Shown piece by piece: positions 19,711 through 28,732 of a stretch of DNA of 46,387 nt (its first letter is position 1; every line of letters begins with the position of its first letter). Source of the stretch: Gemmatimonadota bacterium (lineage in GTDB: Bacteria > Gemmatimonadota > Gemmatimonadetes > Longimicrobiales > Gaopeijiaceae); NCBI GenBank assembly GCA_022822445.1, contig JAJEBR010000059.1, positions 1 to 46,387 on the forward strand. The letters run 5' to 3'. The position numbers and the translations under genes were made by a program. The notes below the pieces were generated by a model, which ran no database searches, was not told the DNA's origin, and saw only the letters and a list, made by a program, of their open reading frames with translations.

Positions 19711-21431
19711 TCCGCAGCCGCGCCGCGGGGGGGTGGCTTCAGAACCTCCAGGACAATGCGCCGCTCATCGGCATCCGAATTGATGACCCGCAGGGGCACA
19801 CTTTCGCCGACCCGGAAGTAGTCGCTCAGCGCGTCCACCGGAACCGCCGCGTGCGACCCCGGCACGAAGCCCTCGACCCCCTCGCCCAGATCGACCACCA
19901 CACCCTTGTCCTGAAGCCGGGCGACGGTCCCCTCCTGTTCGTAGCCCCTGACGAACTTCGTCACCAGGGAGGGCCAGGGATCGTCGTAGAGCTGCTTGAA
20001 GCCCAGCGAGATGCGCTTGTTCTCCGAGTCCACCGCGAGGACCATGACGTCGGCCTGCTCGCCCTTGCGCACCAACTCGGAGGGATGCTCGACGCGCTTG
20101 GTCCAGCTCATGTCGGAGACGTGGACCAGCCCATCGATGCCGGGTTCGATCTCCACGAAGGCCCCGAAGGTGGTGAGATTGCGGACCGTCCCCTTCAGGC
20201 GCGTGCCCGTGGGGTACTTCAGCGGGAGGGCCAGCCAGGGATCCTCCTCGATCTGCTTCATGCCGAGCGAGATCTTCTCTTCCTTCGGGTCCACCTTCAG
20301 GACCACCGCCTCGATCTCGTCGCCGATCGACACCAGCTTCGACGGGTGACGCACATTTCGAGTCCACGACATCTCGGAGATGTGAACGAGCCCCTCGACA
20401 CCCTTCTGCAGTTCGACGAACGCACCGTAGTTCGTGATCGAGACCACGCGGCCGGCCACACGCGCACCGACCGGATAGCGGTCCTCGATATCGGTCCACG
20501 GATAGGGCAGCAACTGCTTGAGCCCCAAGGATATGCGTTCGCGGTCCCAGTCGACGTCCAGGATCTTCACATCCAGATTGCCTCCGACCTTGACCACCTC
20601 CGACGGGTGGCTGACGCGCCCCCACGACATGTCGGTGATGTGCAGGAGGCCGTCGAGCCCGCCCAGGTCGATGAAGGCGCCGAAGTCGGTAATGTTCTTC
20701 ACCACGCCTTCGCGCACCTGTCCCTTGAGCAGCTCCTTCACGAGCCTTGTGCGCTTCTTCTCGCGCTCCTGCTCGAGGATGACCCGCCGCGAAACGACGA
20801 TGTTCCTGCGCCGCTTGTTGAGCTTGATGATCTTGAAGTCGTAGCGGTCGCCGATCAGGTCCTCGATGTTGGGCACGCGCCGCAGTGCGATCTGCGAACC
20901 GGGGAGGAAGGCGTCCACCCCCATGATGTCCACGGTGACGCCGCCCTTGATCTTGCGGGTCAGCAGCCCCTCCACGGGCCGGTCGTTGTCGTAGGCGTCC
21001 CGGATGAGCTCCCAGACGCGCAGGAAGTCCGCCTTCTTCTTGGACAGAACCACCACGCCGTCGTCGTCCTCGAGACTCTCGAGGAGCACCTCGACTTCCT
21101 GTCCAGGCTCCACGGCCGAGGGATCCTTGAACTCCTCGAGTGGAACCGAGCCTTCGCTCTTGAAGCCGAATTCCAGGATGACGGACGCGTCGGTGGTCCG
21201 CAGCACCCTGGCCTGTACGATCTCGCCTTCCTTTATGTTGCCGCGGGCCGTCTGGTGACTCGCGAGCATCGCCTCGAAGTCGTCGCGTGAGACGTCGAGC
21301 TGCTCCTCGCCGTAGGGATCGTGGAAGAGTTCGGGCGAGATTGCGTCCGGTGCAGCGGTCGGCCCGGGCCCGGAATCGGAGGAACCGCCAGCGTCGTCCA
21401 TCTCCGGCGGAGAGGATGGAATGTCGTTCAT
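19263..21431 (-). CDS. rpsA: Ribosomal protein S1 with a long acidic tail
   Basis: 722 residues from ATG at 21431. Six S1 (OB-fold) RNA-binding repeats are visible between about residues 60 and 570; repeats 3-5 are the most regular, each with TDFGAFIDL/TNYGAFVEL/TTFGAFVEI, then GLLHITDMSW/GLVHISEMSW/GLVHVSDMSW and ISLG.KQL. Repeats 1, 2 and 6 are more divergent, as usual for S1. The protein recruits mRNA to the 30S subunit. The last ~148 residues are unusual: almost only Asp, Ser, Glu, Gly, Pro and Ala with no Lys or Arg (DSDSGGDSDSDDDSDSGG style). No clear Shine-Dalgarno precedes the ATG, as is known for rpsA elsewhere. It follows aroA-cmk, matching the common cmk-rpsA order. Confidence 0.95.
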   Translation of the reverse strand: MNDIPSSPPEMDDAGGSSDSGPGPTAAPDAISPELFHDPYGEEQLDVSRDDFEAMLASHQTARGNIKEGEIVQARVLRTTDASVILEFGFKSEGSVPLEEFKDPSAVEPGQEVEVLLESLEDDDGVVVLSKKKADFLRVWELIRDAYDNDRPVEGLLTRKIKGGVTVDIMGVDAFLPGSQIALRRVPNIEDLIGDRYDFKIIKLNKRRRNIVVSRRVILEQEREKKRTRLVKELLKGQVREGVVKNITDFGAFIDLGGLDGLLHITDMSWGRVSHPSEVVKVGGNLDVKILDVDWDRERISLGLKQLLPYPWTDIEDRYPVGARVAGRVVSITNYGAFVELQKGVEGLVHISEMSWTRNVRHPSKLVSIGDEIEAVVLKVDPKEEKISLGMKQIEEDPWLALPLKYPTGTRLKGTVRNLTTFGAFVEIEPGIDGLVHVSDMSWTKRVEHPSELVRKGEQADVMVLAVDSENKRISLGFKQLYDDPWPSLVTKFVRGYEQEGTVARLQDKGVVVDLGEGVEGFVPGSHAAVPVDALSDYFRVGESVPLRVINSDADERRIVLEVLKPPPRGAAAETTSESGEDDDADPGEAAEAAPGEDSGDGDHAQASDPDEAVAPSEDTEDGAPDSDSDTVDDSDSGGDSDSDDDSDSGGDSDSEDDSSEDDSDSEDDSDSDAPDADGDSDDDNEGDPDEGTHSDDGSDSGDVADPEEDGDPGEQDDPGDG

Positions 21432-21749
21432 GGTTGCGCTTCGCCGGCACGCGGCCGGCGCTCCATTTACCTGTTCCGGCCCGGCGGGAGGAACTCGGGA
21501 TGGCCGGAGTTGAGTGAGTTCGGGTCGCCGCTGCCACCCCGCAGTGGCCTGGCAACCGTGACACTTTCCCCGATTCGGCAAGCGGCCCTGCGATCAGCTT
21601 TCAGCGGTCGGGCGACCCCCGGGTTGGCACCTCGTGGGCCGATGATGCCGGATGGCGGGTACAGTCGTTAACGATAATGCAACCCGGCGCACAACGGGAG
21701 ACTGACCCGCTCGGGACCCGTTGAGGGCGCCATGGTGCTTCGCGATCGT
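21432..21749 (-). promoter_or_regulatory. 318-bp gap holding the rpsA leader
   Basis: The gap lies between the aroA-cmk stop and the rpsA start and contains no gene. It is less GC-rich around 21660-21690 (GTCGTTAACGATAATGC on the plus strand, including the palindrome GTTAAC). On the minus strand TTGTGC, 17 bases, TTAACG could serve as a weak -35/-10 pair, giving a ~230-nt rpsA leader. S1 commonly represses its own mRNA, so a structured leader would fit; I see no specific hairpin to support this. Confidence 0.3.
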
Positions 21750-23828
21750 CTAATCCGACTCTCCGGACCTCCGGGAGGGTTGCCGACCACACGCGGCCCT
21801 GATTGCCAGCTTGACGATTGCGTCGGTCTGGGACCTCGGTTTCATGCCTGTGGTGTTGATGAGGTGCGCATCCGCGGCCATCAGCAGCGGAGCGACCTTT
21901 CGGGAGGAATCGGTCCGGTCGCGCATGCCGAGACGCGCGGCCTCCGCTTCGATCTCCTCCGGCGTCGGATCGCTCTCCCCCCTTTGCAGGATTCGGCGTC
22001 GGGCACGCTCGCGCGGGTCGGCGTCCAGATAGACCTTGACGTCGGCCGCGGGAAAGACGACGGTGCCCATATCGCGGCCCTCGGCAACGAGACCGGGGGG
22101 GCGGACGGCGGCGCGTTGCAGCTCCAGGAGGTGGTCGCGCACGGCCGGTACCGCAGATACCCTGGACACCATCGCGGTCACGCGCTCCGCCCGCAGTGCT
22201 TTCTCGGGGACCGGCTTGCCGCGGATGCGGATTCCCATGCCCGCGTCGGTCCACCGCACCTCGACGGCCAGGGCCTCCAGTTCATCCGGCGTGACCCGTT
22301 CCACCGCCTCGCTCCCGACTTCCGAATCCATGAGGCCGAGCGTGACCGCGCGGTAGATCGCGCCGGAGTCCAGATGGCGGAACCCGAGGCGGGACGCGAC
22401 AGCAGCCGCAGTGGTGGACTTGCCGGCTCCGGCAGAGCCGTCGATGGCCACGACGGTTGAGCGGGCGGGTTCTCCGGGAGCGCGGCCAGACCTCCTGGCG
22501 GCGGACGGCAGGTGTTCGGGGCCGCCCGCTTCATCCGTCAGCCTTGCAAGGAGGCGCCAGAATCCGGGGAAGCTCACGTCCGCAACCCCGGGATCGTCCA
22601 CCAGGATGTCGCAGTCGGGCGCCCCGCTCAGAACTCCGAAAGCCATCGCGATGCGGTGGTCGTGGAAGCACTCCACCCGGCCGGCGAGGGGCCGGCGGGT
22701 TCCCTCGATGACGAGGCCGTCCGGCAGTTCCTCGACGTCGACGCCGATGCGCCGCAGGTTCACCGCCAGCGCCGCCAGGCGGTCCGACTCCTTGACGCGC
22801 AGTTCGGCGGCCCCGGTGATGCGCGTCTCGCCATCGGCCCTCGCGGCCAGCACGGCGAGGACGGGGATCTCGTCGATCATCCCCGTCACCTCCCCGCCCC
22901 CCACCTCCACCCCCCGCAGGCCGCTCCCCGGCGCGCCGACCAGAAGGTCGCCGGCCGGCTCGCCGCCTGCGGCCCCGCCCCCCACCGCCTCCACCTCGGC
23001 GCCCATCCGGGCCAGCACCGGCAGGAGCCCCGTGCGGGTGGCGTTCAGCCCGACGTCGCGGATCGTGAGCGGTCGCGTTCCTGCCAGCGCGGCCCAGGCG
23101 AGGAAGAAGGCGGCCGAGGAGAAGTCGCCCGGCACGTCCATTTGCAGCGGCGCGAGCCGCGCGGGCGGCTCGTCGATGCGCACTGCCCACGCCCCGTCCC
23201 GCCAACCCTCCCGCACCCGGACGCCCATCGCCTCCAGCATGCGCTCGCTGTGGTCGCGCGAGCGGCGGGGCTCCCTCACCTCGACCGGCACGCCCGCACC
23301 GACAGCCGCCAGCAGGATCGCGCTCTTGACCTGGGCGCTGGCCACGCTGCCGTCGTGGCGGATGGTGCGCAGCGCGCCACCGGTCACGCGCATGGGGAGG
23401 ACGCCATCCCGCCCCAAATACTCCACGGTCGCGCCCATGCGGCGAAGCGGCGCGGCGATGCGCCCCATCGGGCGCCGCGAGAGGGACTCGTCGCCGCTCA
23501 GCACGACCGGGAGGGGCTGCGCGGCGAGCGCTCCCGCGAGCAGCCGCGCACCGGTGCCGCTGTTGCGGAGGTCGAGGGGCGAGCGCGGCTGCTGCCACCC
23601 GCGCAGCCCGACGCCGCCGATTCGCAGCGGGGTGGTGGCCGGGCCGTCCAGGCCGTCGATGGGGACGCCCAGGCCGCGCAGGGCGAGGGCCGTGGCGACC
23701 GGATCGGCGGCGCGCGGCGCGGCGCCGATCCGGCTCTCGCCCGCGGCCATCGCTCCCAGGATAAGGGCGCGCTGGGTGATGGACTTGTCACCCGGGACCC
23801 GAATCGTCAGTCCGTCGGCGACGTCCAT
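21750..23828 (-). CDS. aroA: Fused EPSP synthase / cytidylate kinase
   Basis: 692 residues from ATG at 23828 with GGGGAGGCG upstream. Residues ~1-440 are 5-enolpyruvylshikimate-3-phosphate synthase: IRVPGDKSITQRALILGAM, LDLRNSGTGARLLAGAL, GDESLSRRPMGRI, QVKSAILLAA, MDVPGDFSSAAFFL, MIDEIPVLAVLA, RVKESDRL and FHDHRIAMAF. Residues ~460-692 are CMP/dCMP kinase: the P-loop VAIDGSAGAGKSTTAAAVA, FRHLDSGAIYRAVTL, a CMP-binding insert, VAEGRDMGTVVFP and VYLDADPRERARRR. A short Ala/Arg/Pro linker joins them. There is no stop or frameshift between the halves. Such fusions occur in a few bacterial lineages. It overlaps tyrA by 22 nt, making a tyrA-aroA/cmk-rpsA series. The cmk part supplies nucleotides, the aroA part shikimate-pathway flux. 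Confidence 0.95.
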   Translation of the reverse strand: MDVADGLTIRVPGDKSITQRALILGAMAAGESRIGAAPRAADPVATALALRGLGVPIDGLDGPATTPLRIGGVGLRGWQQPRSPLDLRNSGTGARLLAGALAAQPLPVVLSGDESLSRRPMGRIAAPLRRMGATVEYLGRDGVLPMRVTGGALRTIRHDGSVASAQVKSAILLAAVGAGVPVEVREPRRSRDHSERMLEAMGVRVREGWRDGAWAVRIDEPPARLAPLQMDVPGDFSSAAFFLAWAALAGTRPLTIRDVGLNATRTGLLPVLARMGAEVEAVGGGAAGGEPAGDLLVGAPGSGLRGVEVGGGEVTGMIDEIPVLAVLAARADGETRITGAAELRVKESDRLAALAVNLRRIGVDVEELPDGLVIEGTRRPLAGRVECFHDHRIAMAFGVLSGAPDCDILVDDPGVADVSFPGFWRLLARLTDEAGGPEHLPSAARRSGRAPGEPARSTVVAIDGSAGAGKSTTAAAVASRLGFRHLDSGAIYRAVTLGLMDSEVGSEAVERVTPDELEALAVEVRWTDAGMGIRIRGKPVPEKALRAERVTAMVSRVSAVPAVRDHLLELQRAAVRPPGLVAEGRDMGTVVFPAADVKVYLDADPRERARRRILQRGESDPTPEEIEAEAARLGMRDRTDSSRKVAPLLMAADAHLINTTGMKPRSQTDAIVKLAIRAACGRQPSRRSGESD

Positions 23829-24778
23829 CGCCTCCCCTCTTCCATGAACCGGGCGAGCGCCGTCGGGTCGCCTTCGTCCAGCATGCGGCGAACCGCGCCG
23901 ATCCGCTCCTCCAGCGCAGCGAGCGCGCGGGCGTCCCGCTCGCGGGCCGCCTCCAGCAGCGGCACCCACATCGACGCGCTGGAGCCGGCGAGCCGGGTCA
24001 TTTCGCGTCCGCCCGGGCCGAGCGCGTCCCGGGTGATCCCGGCGTCGGCCAGCGTCCCGGCCAGCGCGCTCGCCAGGAGCTGCGGGAGGTGGCTGGCCCA
24101 GGCCATCAGCCGGTCGTGCTCTTCGGCGGCGATCGTGCGGGGACGCGCGCCCAGCAGGCGCCAGAAGGCCTCCGCGCGCCCCAGCGGGGCATCGTGGTGC
24201 GCCGGGCAGAGCCAGACGTCCGCGCCGTCGAAGAGACCAGCGGTTGCGGCCGCATACCCCGAGCGCTCCGAGCCGCACATGGGGTGGGCGCCGACGAAGG
24301 TGGAACGGTGGGGTGCGCTGGCCCGCGCGGGAGCGGGCGGGGGGTGGCCGGGGCGGGAGGTGGCCTCGGCGAGGGCGGGGTGGGGGCGGCCGGGACCAGA
24401 GGCGGCCTCCGCGGGAGCATCCCGGACGGGGGCGGCCCGCGGTGCGCTACGCAGGGCCGCGTCGATCACCGGGACCTTCAGGCTGCACACGTCGGTGGCG
24501 AGGACCGCGCGGGACCAGGTGGAGGCCGTGTCGCGCACCAGGCCGGCGGTAACGTCCAGGGGGGCCGCGAAGACCACCACCGCGCCGTCAGGGTCGCAGT
24601 CCGCCAGGGTGCGTGCGCGGACCACGCCGTCGCGTGAGGCGAGCGCCGCGCGGTCGTCGTCGGGGTCGATGCCGAAGACGGTCGTGCGGGGGGCGCGCCG
24701 TGCGAGGGTCCTGGCGACCGATCCTCCCATGACGCCCAGCCCTACTGTTATTACGCACCGGGGAGCCGCATCATTCAC
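23807..24778 (-). CDS. tyrA: Prephenate dehydrogenase
   Basis: 323 residues from GTG at 24778. It oxidatively decarboxylates prephenate to 4-hydroxyphenylpyruvate for tyrosine. The N-terminal Rossmann motif is VGLGVMGGSVART, followed by AAPLDVTAGLV and VLATDVCSLKVPV. The substrate-binding segment FVGAHPMCGSERSGYAAA carries the catalytic His, and AWASHLPQLLASALA, with its conserved His, opens the helical dimer domain. Between the strand ending VIDAAL and FVGAHPM lies an extra ~45-residue Ala/Pro/Arg-rich insert not usual in the family. The protein lacks a chorismate mutase or ACT domain. It overlaps rnz by 8 nt and aroA by 22 nt. Confidence 0.92.
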   Translation of the reverse strand: MNDAAPRCVITVGLGVMGGSVARTLARRAPRTTVFGIDPDDDRAALASRDGVVRARTLADCDPDGAVVVFAAPLDVTAGLVRDTASTWSRAVLATDVCSLKVPVIDAALRSAPRAAPVRDAPAEAASGPGRPHPALAEATSRPGHPPPAPARASAPHRSTFVGAHPMCGSERSGYAAATAGLFDGADVWLCPAHHDAPLGRAEAFWRLLGARPRTIAAEEHDRLMAWASHLPQLLASALAGTLADAGITRDALGPGGREMTRLAGSSASMWVPLLEAARERDARALAALEERIGAVRRMLDEGDPTALARFMEEGRRWTSPTD

Positions 24779-25682
24779 GGTAGCCGATCTCCAGTTCGAG
24801 GCCGTCGTGGGCGACTTCGGTAGCCGTGAAGAGGGCGCGCGCCTGGCGCCGGAGCACTCGAGGCGCGTCGGAGTAGCGCGCGGAGATGTGAGTCAGGACC
24901 AGCTGGCGGACCCGGGCGCGCGCCGCGATCCGTGCCGCCTCCGCCGCGGTGGAGTGGCGCGTCTCCCTGGCCCGCTTGTCCTCGTCGGCCCCGAAGGTGG
25001 CCTCGTGAATGAGGAGGTCCGCGCCCACGGCCATCTCCACCGTGCGGCGGTTCGGCCTGGTGTCCCCCGAGTAGACCACCCTGCGCCCGGGGCGCGGCGG
25101 CCCCACCACGTCGTCGGGCGAGATCTCCCGTCCATCCACCTCTATCGTCTCACCCCGGTGAAGCCGCCCGAAGAGCGGGCCCTCCGGAACTCCCAGCCGC
25201 CTCACCGCCTCCACGTCGAAACGGCCCAGGCGGGCCTCCTCGACCAGCGCATACCCGAGTGCATTCACCCCATGGTCCGCGGCGAAGGCATGAACGGCCC
25301 AGCCGCCGAAGTCGACCCGCTCGCCGTCCTCCAGGCTCCGGACCTGAACCGGAAAGTGCAGCCGATCGATCCCCATCCGCACGGCGGACTCGAGGACGGG
25401 GCCTGCGGACGCGGGTCCGTACACGGTCATGGACTCCTCCCGGCCCTGCAGCCCCATCGTCCGCAACAGGCCCGGAATCCCGAGAAAGTGGTCCGCGTGC
25501 GCATGGGTGATGAAGATGTGAGAGAACGAGAATCCCGACCCGTAGCGCATGATCTGTCGCTGCGTACCCTCGCCGCAGTCCCACAGGAAGGACTGTCCTT
25601 CACGCTGCACGGCGATGCCCGAAACGTTGCGGCCGACGGTGGGACGCGCCGCCGCCGTGCCCAGAAAGCGAACTCGAATCAT
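24771..25682 (-). CDS. rnz: Ribonuclease Z
   Basis: 303 residues from ATG at 25682 (MIRVRFLGTAAARPTVGRN); earlier in-frame starts give unrelated sequence. Zinc metallo-beta-lactamase-fold endonuclease that trims tRNA 3' ends. The metal motif HAHADH is at residues 60-65, with GHGVNALGYAL-type and SGDTRPNR regions and the late HSTAAEAARIA and LTHISARY that provide further ligands. Length and the lack of an extended exosite arm match the short bacterial form. It is the first gene of the 24-kb minus-strand run; the aminotransferase gene diverges from it 160 bases away. Confidence 0.93.
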   Translation of the reverse strand: MIRVRFLGTAAARPTVGRNVSGIAVQREGQSFLWDCGEGTQRQIMRYGSGFSFSHIFITHAHADHFLGIPGLLRTMGLQGREESMTVYGPASAGPVLESAVRMGIDRLHFPVQVRSLEDGERVDFGGWAVHAFAADHGVNALGYALVEEARLGRFDVEAVRRLGVPEGPLFGRLHRGETIEVDGREISPDDVVGPPRPGRRVVYSGDTRPNRRTVEMAVGADLLIHEATFGADEDKRARETRHSTAAEAARIAARARVRQLVLTHISARYSDAPRVLRRQARALFTATEVAHDGLELEIGYRE

Positions 25683-25771
25683 CGCGAGAGGTGGGGATGG
25701 ATGGGGAAGGAGCACGGGACCGGCGCCCCGCCGCACGGGAGAAAGATAACCGCCGGTCCACGGCCGGCGCG

Positions 25772-25801
25772 TTGCCCGCGATCCACACGGCGGATTATTG
25801 T
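25772..25801 (+). promoter_or_regulatory. Weak promoter candidate before the aminotransferase gene
   Basis: TTGCCC, an 18-base spacer and TATTGT precede the gene by about 40 bases. A perfect palindrome GGGAATTCCC follows at 25806-25815 and could bind a regulator. Neither is strong alone, and sigma-factor preferences of this organism are unknown. Confidence 0.3.
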
Positions 25802-25841
25802 AGTCGGGAATTCCCAAGCGCGCTCACGTACGGAGGACCAG

Positions 25842-27176
25842 ATGAACTCGAGGGTCAACAAGGACACACCCCATGGGCGGTCGCCGAACCGCCGCGACTT
25901 CCTGGGGGCCGCAGCGGCCGCGGTGGCGGCCACCCGGTTTCCGGCGTTCAACTCCGACGCCACGGCGATCGCGCGCGAACTCGGTCGCCACCAGGGATCC
26001 CCGGCTGAAATCGCGGCCGACGAAACCTACTGGTCGGAGGTCGCCCGCGCCTTCACGGTCGACCGCACCCTGGTCAACCTCAACAACGGCGGCGTCAGCC
26101 CTTCGCCCGGCTTCGTCCAGGACGCGATGAAGCGGCATCTGGACTACTCCAACGAGGCGCCCACCTACACCATGTGGAAGATCCTCGAGCCGCAGCGCGA
26201 AGGCGTGCGCAAGCGCATGGCCCGCGAGTGGGGCGTCGACGCCGAGGAGATCGCCTTCACCCGCAACGCGTCGGAGGGGCTCCAGACCGTCCAGTTCGGC
26301 TACGATCTCAATCCCGGCGACGAGGTCCTCACGACGACCCAGGACTACGGCCGCATGCTCACCACCTTCCGGCAGCGGGAACGCCGGGAGGGGATCGTGA
26401 TGAAGCAGATCAAGGTGCCGGTTCCGGCCGAGGACGACGCCGAGGTGGTGCGCCGCTTCGAGGAGGGCATCACGCCGAAGACGCGGCTCATCCTCATGTG
26501 CCACATGATCAACCTGACGGGCCAGATCCTCCCGGTGCGCGACATCGTGCGGATGGCCCGCAGGTACGACATCCCGGTCATCGTCGACGGCGCGCACGCG
26601 ATGGCGCACTTCCCCTTCAAGCTGCCCGAGCTGGAGTGCGACAACTACGCCACCAGCCTGCACAAGTGGCTCTTCGCGCCGCACGGAACCGGACTGCTCT
26701 ACGTGCGCAGGGACGAGATCCCCAACATCTGGCCGCTGATGGCCGCGCCCGACAGCCGCGACGGCGACATCCGCAAGTACGAGGAGATCGGCACCCACCC
26801 CGCCGCCAACTACCTGGCGATCGGCGAGGCGCTGACCTTCCACCAGGGGATCGGCGCCGAACGCAAGGCGGCGCGGCTGATCTACCTGCGGGACTACTGG
26901 GCGAACCGCCTCCTGGAGAACGACCGGGTCTCGCTCAACACCAGCCAGAAGCCCGGCTTCGCCTGCGGGATCGGCAACGTGCACGTCGACGGCCTCGACA
27001 CCGCCGCGCTGAGTAACTGGCTCTGGAACGAGCACCGCATCATCAACGTGCCGATCGGCCACGAGGAGTGCACGGGCCTGCGCATCTCGCCCAGCGTGTA
27101 CACGACCCTGGAGGAGATCGACCGCTTCAGCGAGGCGATGGAGTGGGCGATGGAGCACGGGCTGCCGGAGGCGTAG
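25842..27176 (+). CDS. Tat-exported class V aminotransferase-like PLP protein
   Basis: 444 residues from ATG at 25842 with CGGAGGACC 7 nt upstream. The N-terminus has a twin-arginine signal: SPNRRDFLGAAAAAVAATRF. The body is the class V aminotransferase / isopenicillin-N-epimerase fold: NLNNGGVSPSPGFVQDAM near the start, FTRNASEGLQTVQFG, VIVDGAHAMAHFPF (PLP-binding Asp), YATSLHKWLFAPHGTGLLYV with the Schiff-base Lys, and LRISPSVYTTLEEIDRF at the end. Substrate unknown; epimerase, desulfurase-like or aminotransferase activity are all possible. Export with a bound cofactor fits the Tat route. The CopC-CopD gene starts 2 nt after its stop, so the two are one transcription unit. Confidence 0.88.
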   Translation: MNSRVNKDTPHGRSPNRRDFLGAAAAAVAATRFPAFNSDATAIARELGRHQGSPAEIAADETYWSEVARAFTVDRTLVNLNNGGVSPSPGFVQDAMKRHLDYSNEAPTYTMWKILEPQREGVRKRMAREWGVDAEEIAFTRNASEGLQTVQFGYDLNPGDEVLTTTQDYGRMLTTFRQRERREGIVMKQIKVPVPAEDDAEVVRRFEEGITPKTRLILMCHMINLTGQILPVRDIVRMARRYDIPVIVDGAHAMAHFPFKLPELECDNYATSLHKWLFAPHGTGLLYVRRDEIPNIWPLMAAPDSRDGDIRKYEEIGTHPAANYLAIGEALTFHQGIGAERKAARLIYLRDYWANRLLENDRVSLNTSQKPGFACGIGNVHVDGLDTAALSNWLWNEHRIINVPIGHEECTGLRISPSVYTTLEEIDRFSEAMEWAMEHGLPEA

Positions 27177-27178
27177 CC

Positions 27179-28708
27179 ATGAAGCAGGGAGCACGGTCGG
27201 TCGGGCAACGCCCGGGGGTGTGCCCCCGGATCGCGGCTGGTCGCCGCTCGCCGCTCTCGATTGCGCCTCGGTCGGCCCTCTCCCGTCTGGTCCCGGCGCT
27301 GGCGTTGCTGGCGCTTCCCGCAATCCTCGGGGCAAGCCGGCTCCACACCGAGCTCAAGTCGTCCGATCCGGCGAAGGACACGGTCCTGGCGGAGCCGCCG
27401 TCCGCGATCACCCTTACGTACACCACCGACGTGCAGCTGGCGCCGAGTTCGGTGGAGGTGCGGCCAGCCGGAGCCGGCCATGCACCCGCAGCCTCCGGGA
27501 CGCTGGCCTACCTGGCCGACGACCGCAAGGACGTCCTGGTGCTGCCGCTGACCGGGCGGCTCGGCAACGGGACCTACACCGTGGCGTGGACCACCGCCGG
27601 GCCGGACAGCCATCCCATCCGGGGCACCTTCGACTTCACGGTCGAGTCGCCGGAGGAGGCGCAGCAACCGGCAGAGGCGGTCGCGGCGGCGGAAGTCGGC
27701 CTTGAGTCAACCGCTGTCGACGAGGCCGGCGAGACCGGACCGCAGGGGGGCGAAGGCGCTGCTTCGGGCGTCTTCGACAACAGCGGATGGCTCCACCGGG
27801 TCCTGCTCTACGCGGGGATCGTGGCGCTGCTCGGCGGTGTCGTCTTTCGCCTGCTGGTGCTCGGCCATTGCGCCCGGGAAGGGGAATCGCGGCGAGTGAT
27901 CGACCGGGCCAGCCGCAATGCCGCCCTCATCGTGGCCGGTGGGCTCGGGTTCCTGCTGGCCACCGTGCCCGTGCGCCTCTGGGACCAGGCGGAAACACTC
28001 TTTCCGGACGACGCAGCCGGCAACCTGCTAACGATCGCTACCGGCACGCCCTGGGCCGTCGGCTGGTGGCTGCAGGTCGTTGCGGTACTGCTGGCCCTGC
28101 TGGGAGGCGGACTCGTACTCCGCGCCGGCAAGGGTTCCCGCGCCGGAAAGGGTGGGCACCCCACCGGGTGGAAGGTCATCGCCGCGGGCACCCTGTTGCT
28201 CCCGGTCGTGCCTGTCCTGTCCGGGCACGGCTGGTCGGACGATCCGCGGGTACTCTCCGCCGCCGCAACCTACCTGCACGTGGTGGCCGCCGGTGGATGG
28301 ATGGGCGGGCTCGCATGCCTTCTCATGGCCGGACTCCCCGCGCTCCGCAAGCATGGGGGCGAAAGCCCGCCGGGCGCGCCCGGAATCGCCGGCATGGTGG
28401 GCGCGTTCTCGCGGGTGGCACAGGCCGCCGTGGCGCTGATGCTCGTCACCGGCGCGATCAAGGTCTGGGTCCACATCGGTTCCCCGTCCGACCTCTGGAC
28501 CACCGCATGGGGGCGCAGCCTCCTGATCAAGGACCTTCTGGTCGTGGGCGTCCTCGCGCTGGGCCTCTACAACTGGCGCGTCGTTCGTCCGGCGCTCGCC
28601 GACGATCCCCACCCCGGGCGGCTTCAGCGCTCGGCCATCGTTGAACTTCTACTTGGCGTGGCGGTGGTCGTGGTTACCTCGTTCCTGGTCACGCAACCGC
28701 TCCGCTGA
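27179..28708 (+). CDS. CopC-CopD fusion, copper resistance/uptake membrane protein
   Basis: 509 residues from ATG at 27179. After a signal or anchor segment (LVPALALLALPAILGAS) comes a CopC-like beta domain (RLHTELKSSDPAKDTVL with the near-N-terminal metal-type His; VAWTTAGPDSHPIRGTFDFTV), then an acidic Ala/Glu linker, then a CopD-like membrane domain with about eight hydrophobic helices, including HVVAAGGWMGGLACLL and SLLIKDLLVVGVLALGLYNW. CopC binds copper in the periplasm and CopD probably moves it across the inner membrane; fused CopCD (YcnJ-like) proteins are widespread. The CopC Met-rich site is not seen, so Cu(II) rather than Cu(I) binding is more likely. It is co-transcribed with the aminotransferase gene; the next gene converges on it. 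Confidence 0.85.
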   Translation: MKQGARSVGQRPGVCPRIAAGRRSPLSIAPRSALSRLVPALALLALPAILGASRLHTELKSSDPAKDTVLAEPPSAITLTYTTDVQLAPSSVEVRPAGAGHAPAASGTLAYLADDRKDVLVLPLTGRLGNGTYTVAWTTAGPDSHPIRGTFDFTVESPEEAQQPAEAVAAAEVGLESTAVDEAGETGPQGGEGAASGVFDNSGWLHRVLLYAGIVALLGGVVFRLLVLGHCAREGESRRVIDRASRNAALIVAGGLGFLLATVPVRLWDQAETLFPDDAAGNLLTIATGTPWAVGWWLQVVAVLLALLGGGLVLRAGKGSRAGKGGHPTGWKVIAAGTLLLPVVPVLSGHGWSDDPRVLSAAATYLHVVAAGGWMGGLACLLMAGLPALRKHGGESPPGAPGIAGMVGAFSRVAQAAVALMLVTGAIKVWVHIGSPSDLWTTAWGRSLLIKDLLVVGVLALGLYNWRVVRPALADDPHPGRLQRSAIVELLLGVAVVVVTSFLVTQPLR

Positions 28709-28732
28709 CGGATGGGCAGACGCCGACCCTGA

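Noticed and set aside
22512-25841. Very long plus-strand open frame running into the aminotransferase gene
   Set aside because: It is antisense to aroA-cmk, tyrA and rnz; the frame is open only because of GC-rich codon bias. The true start is ATG at 25842 with a ribosome site and Tat signal.
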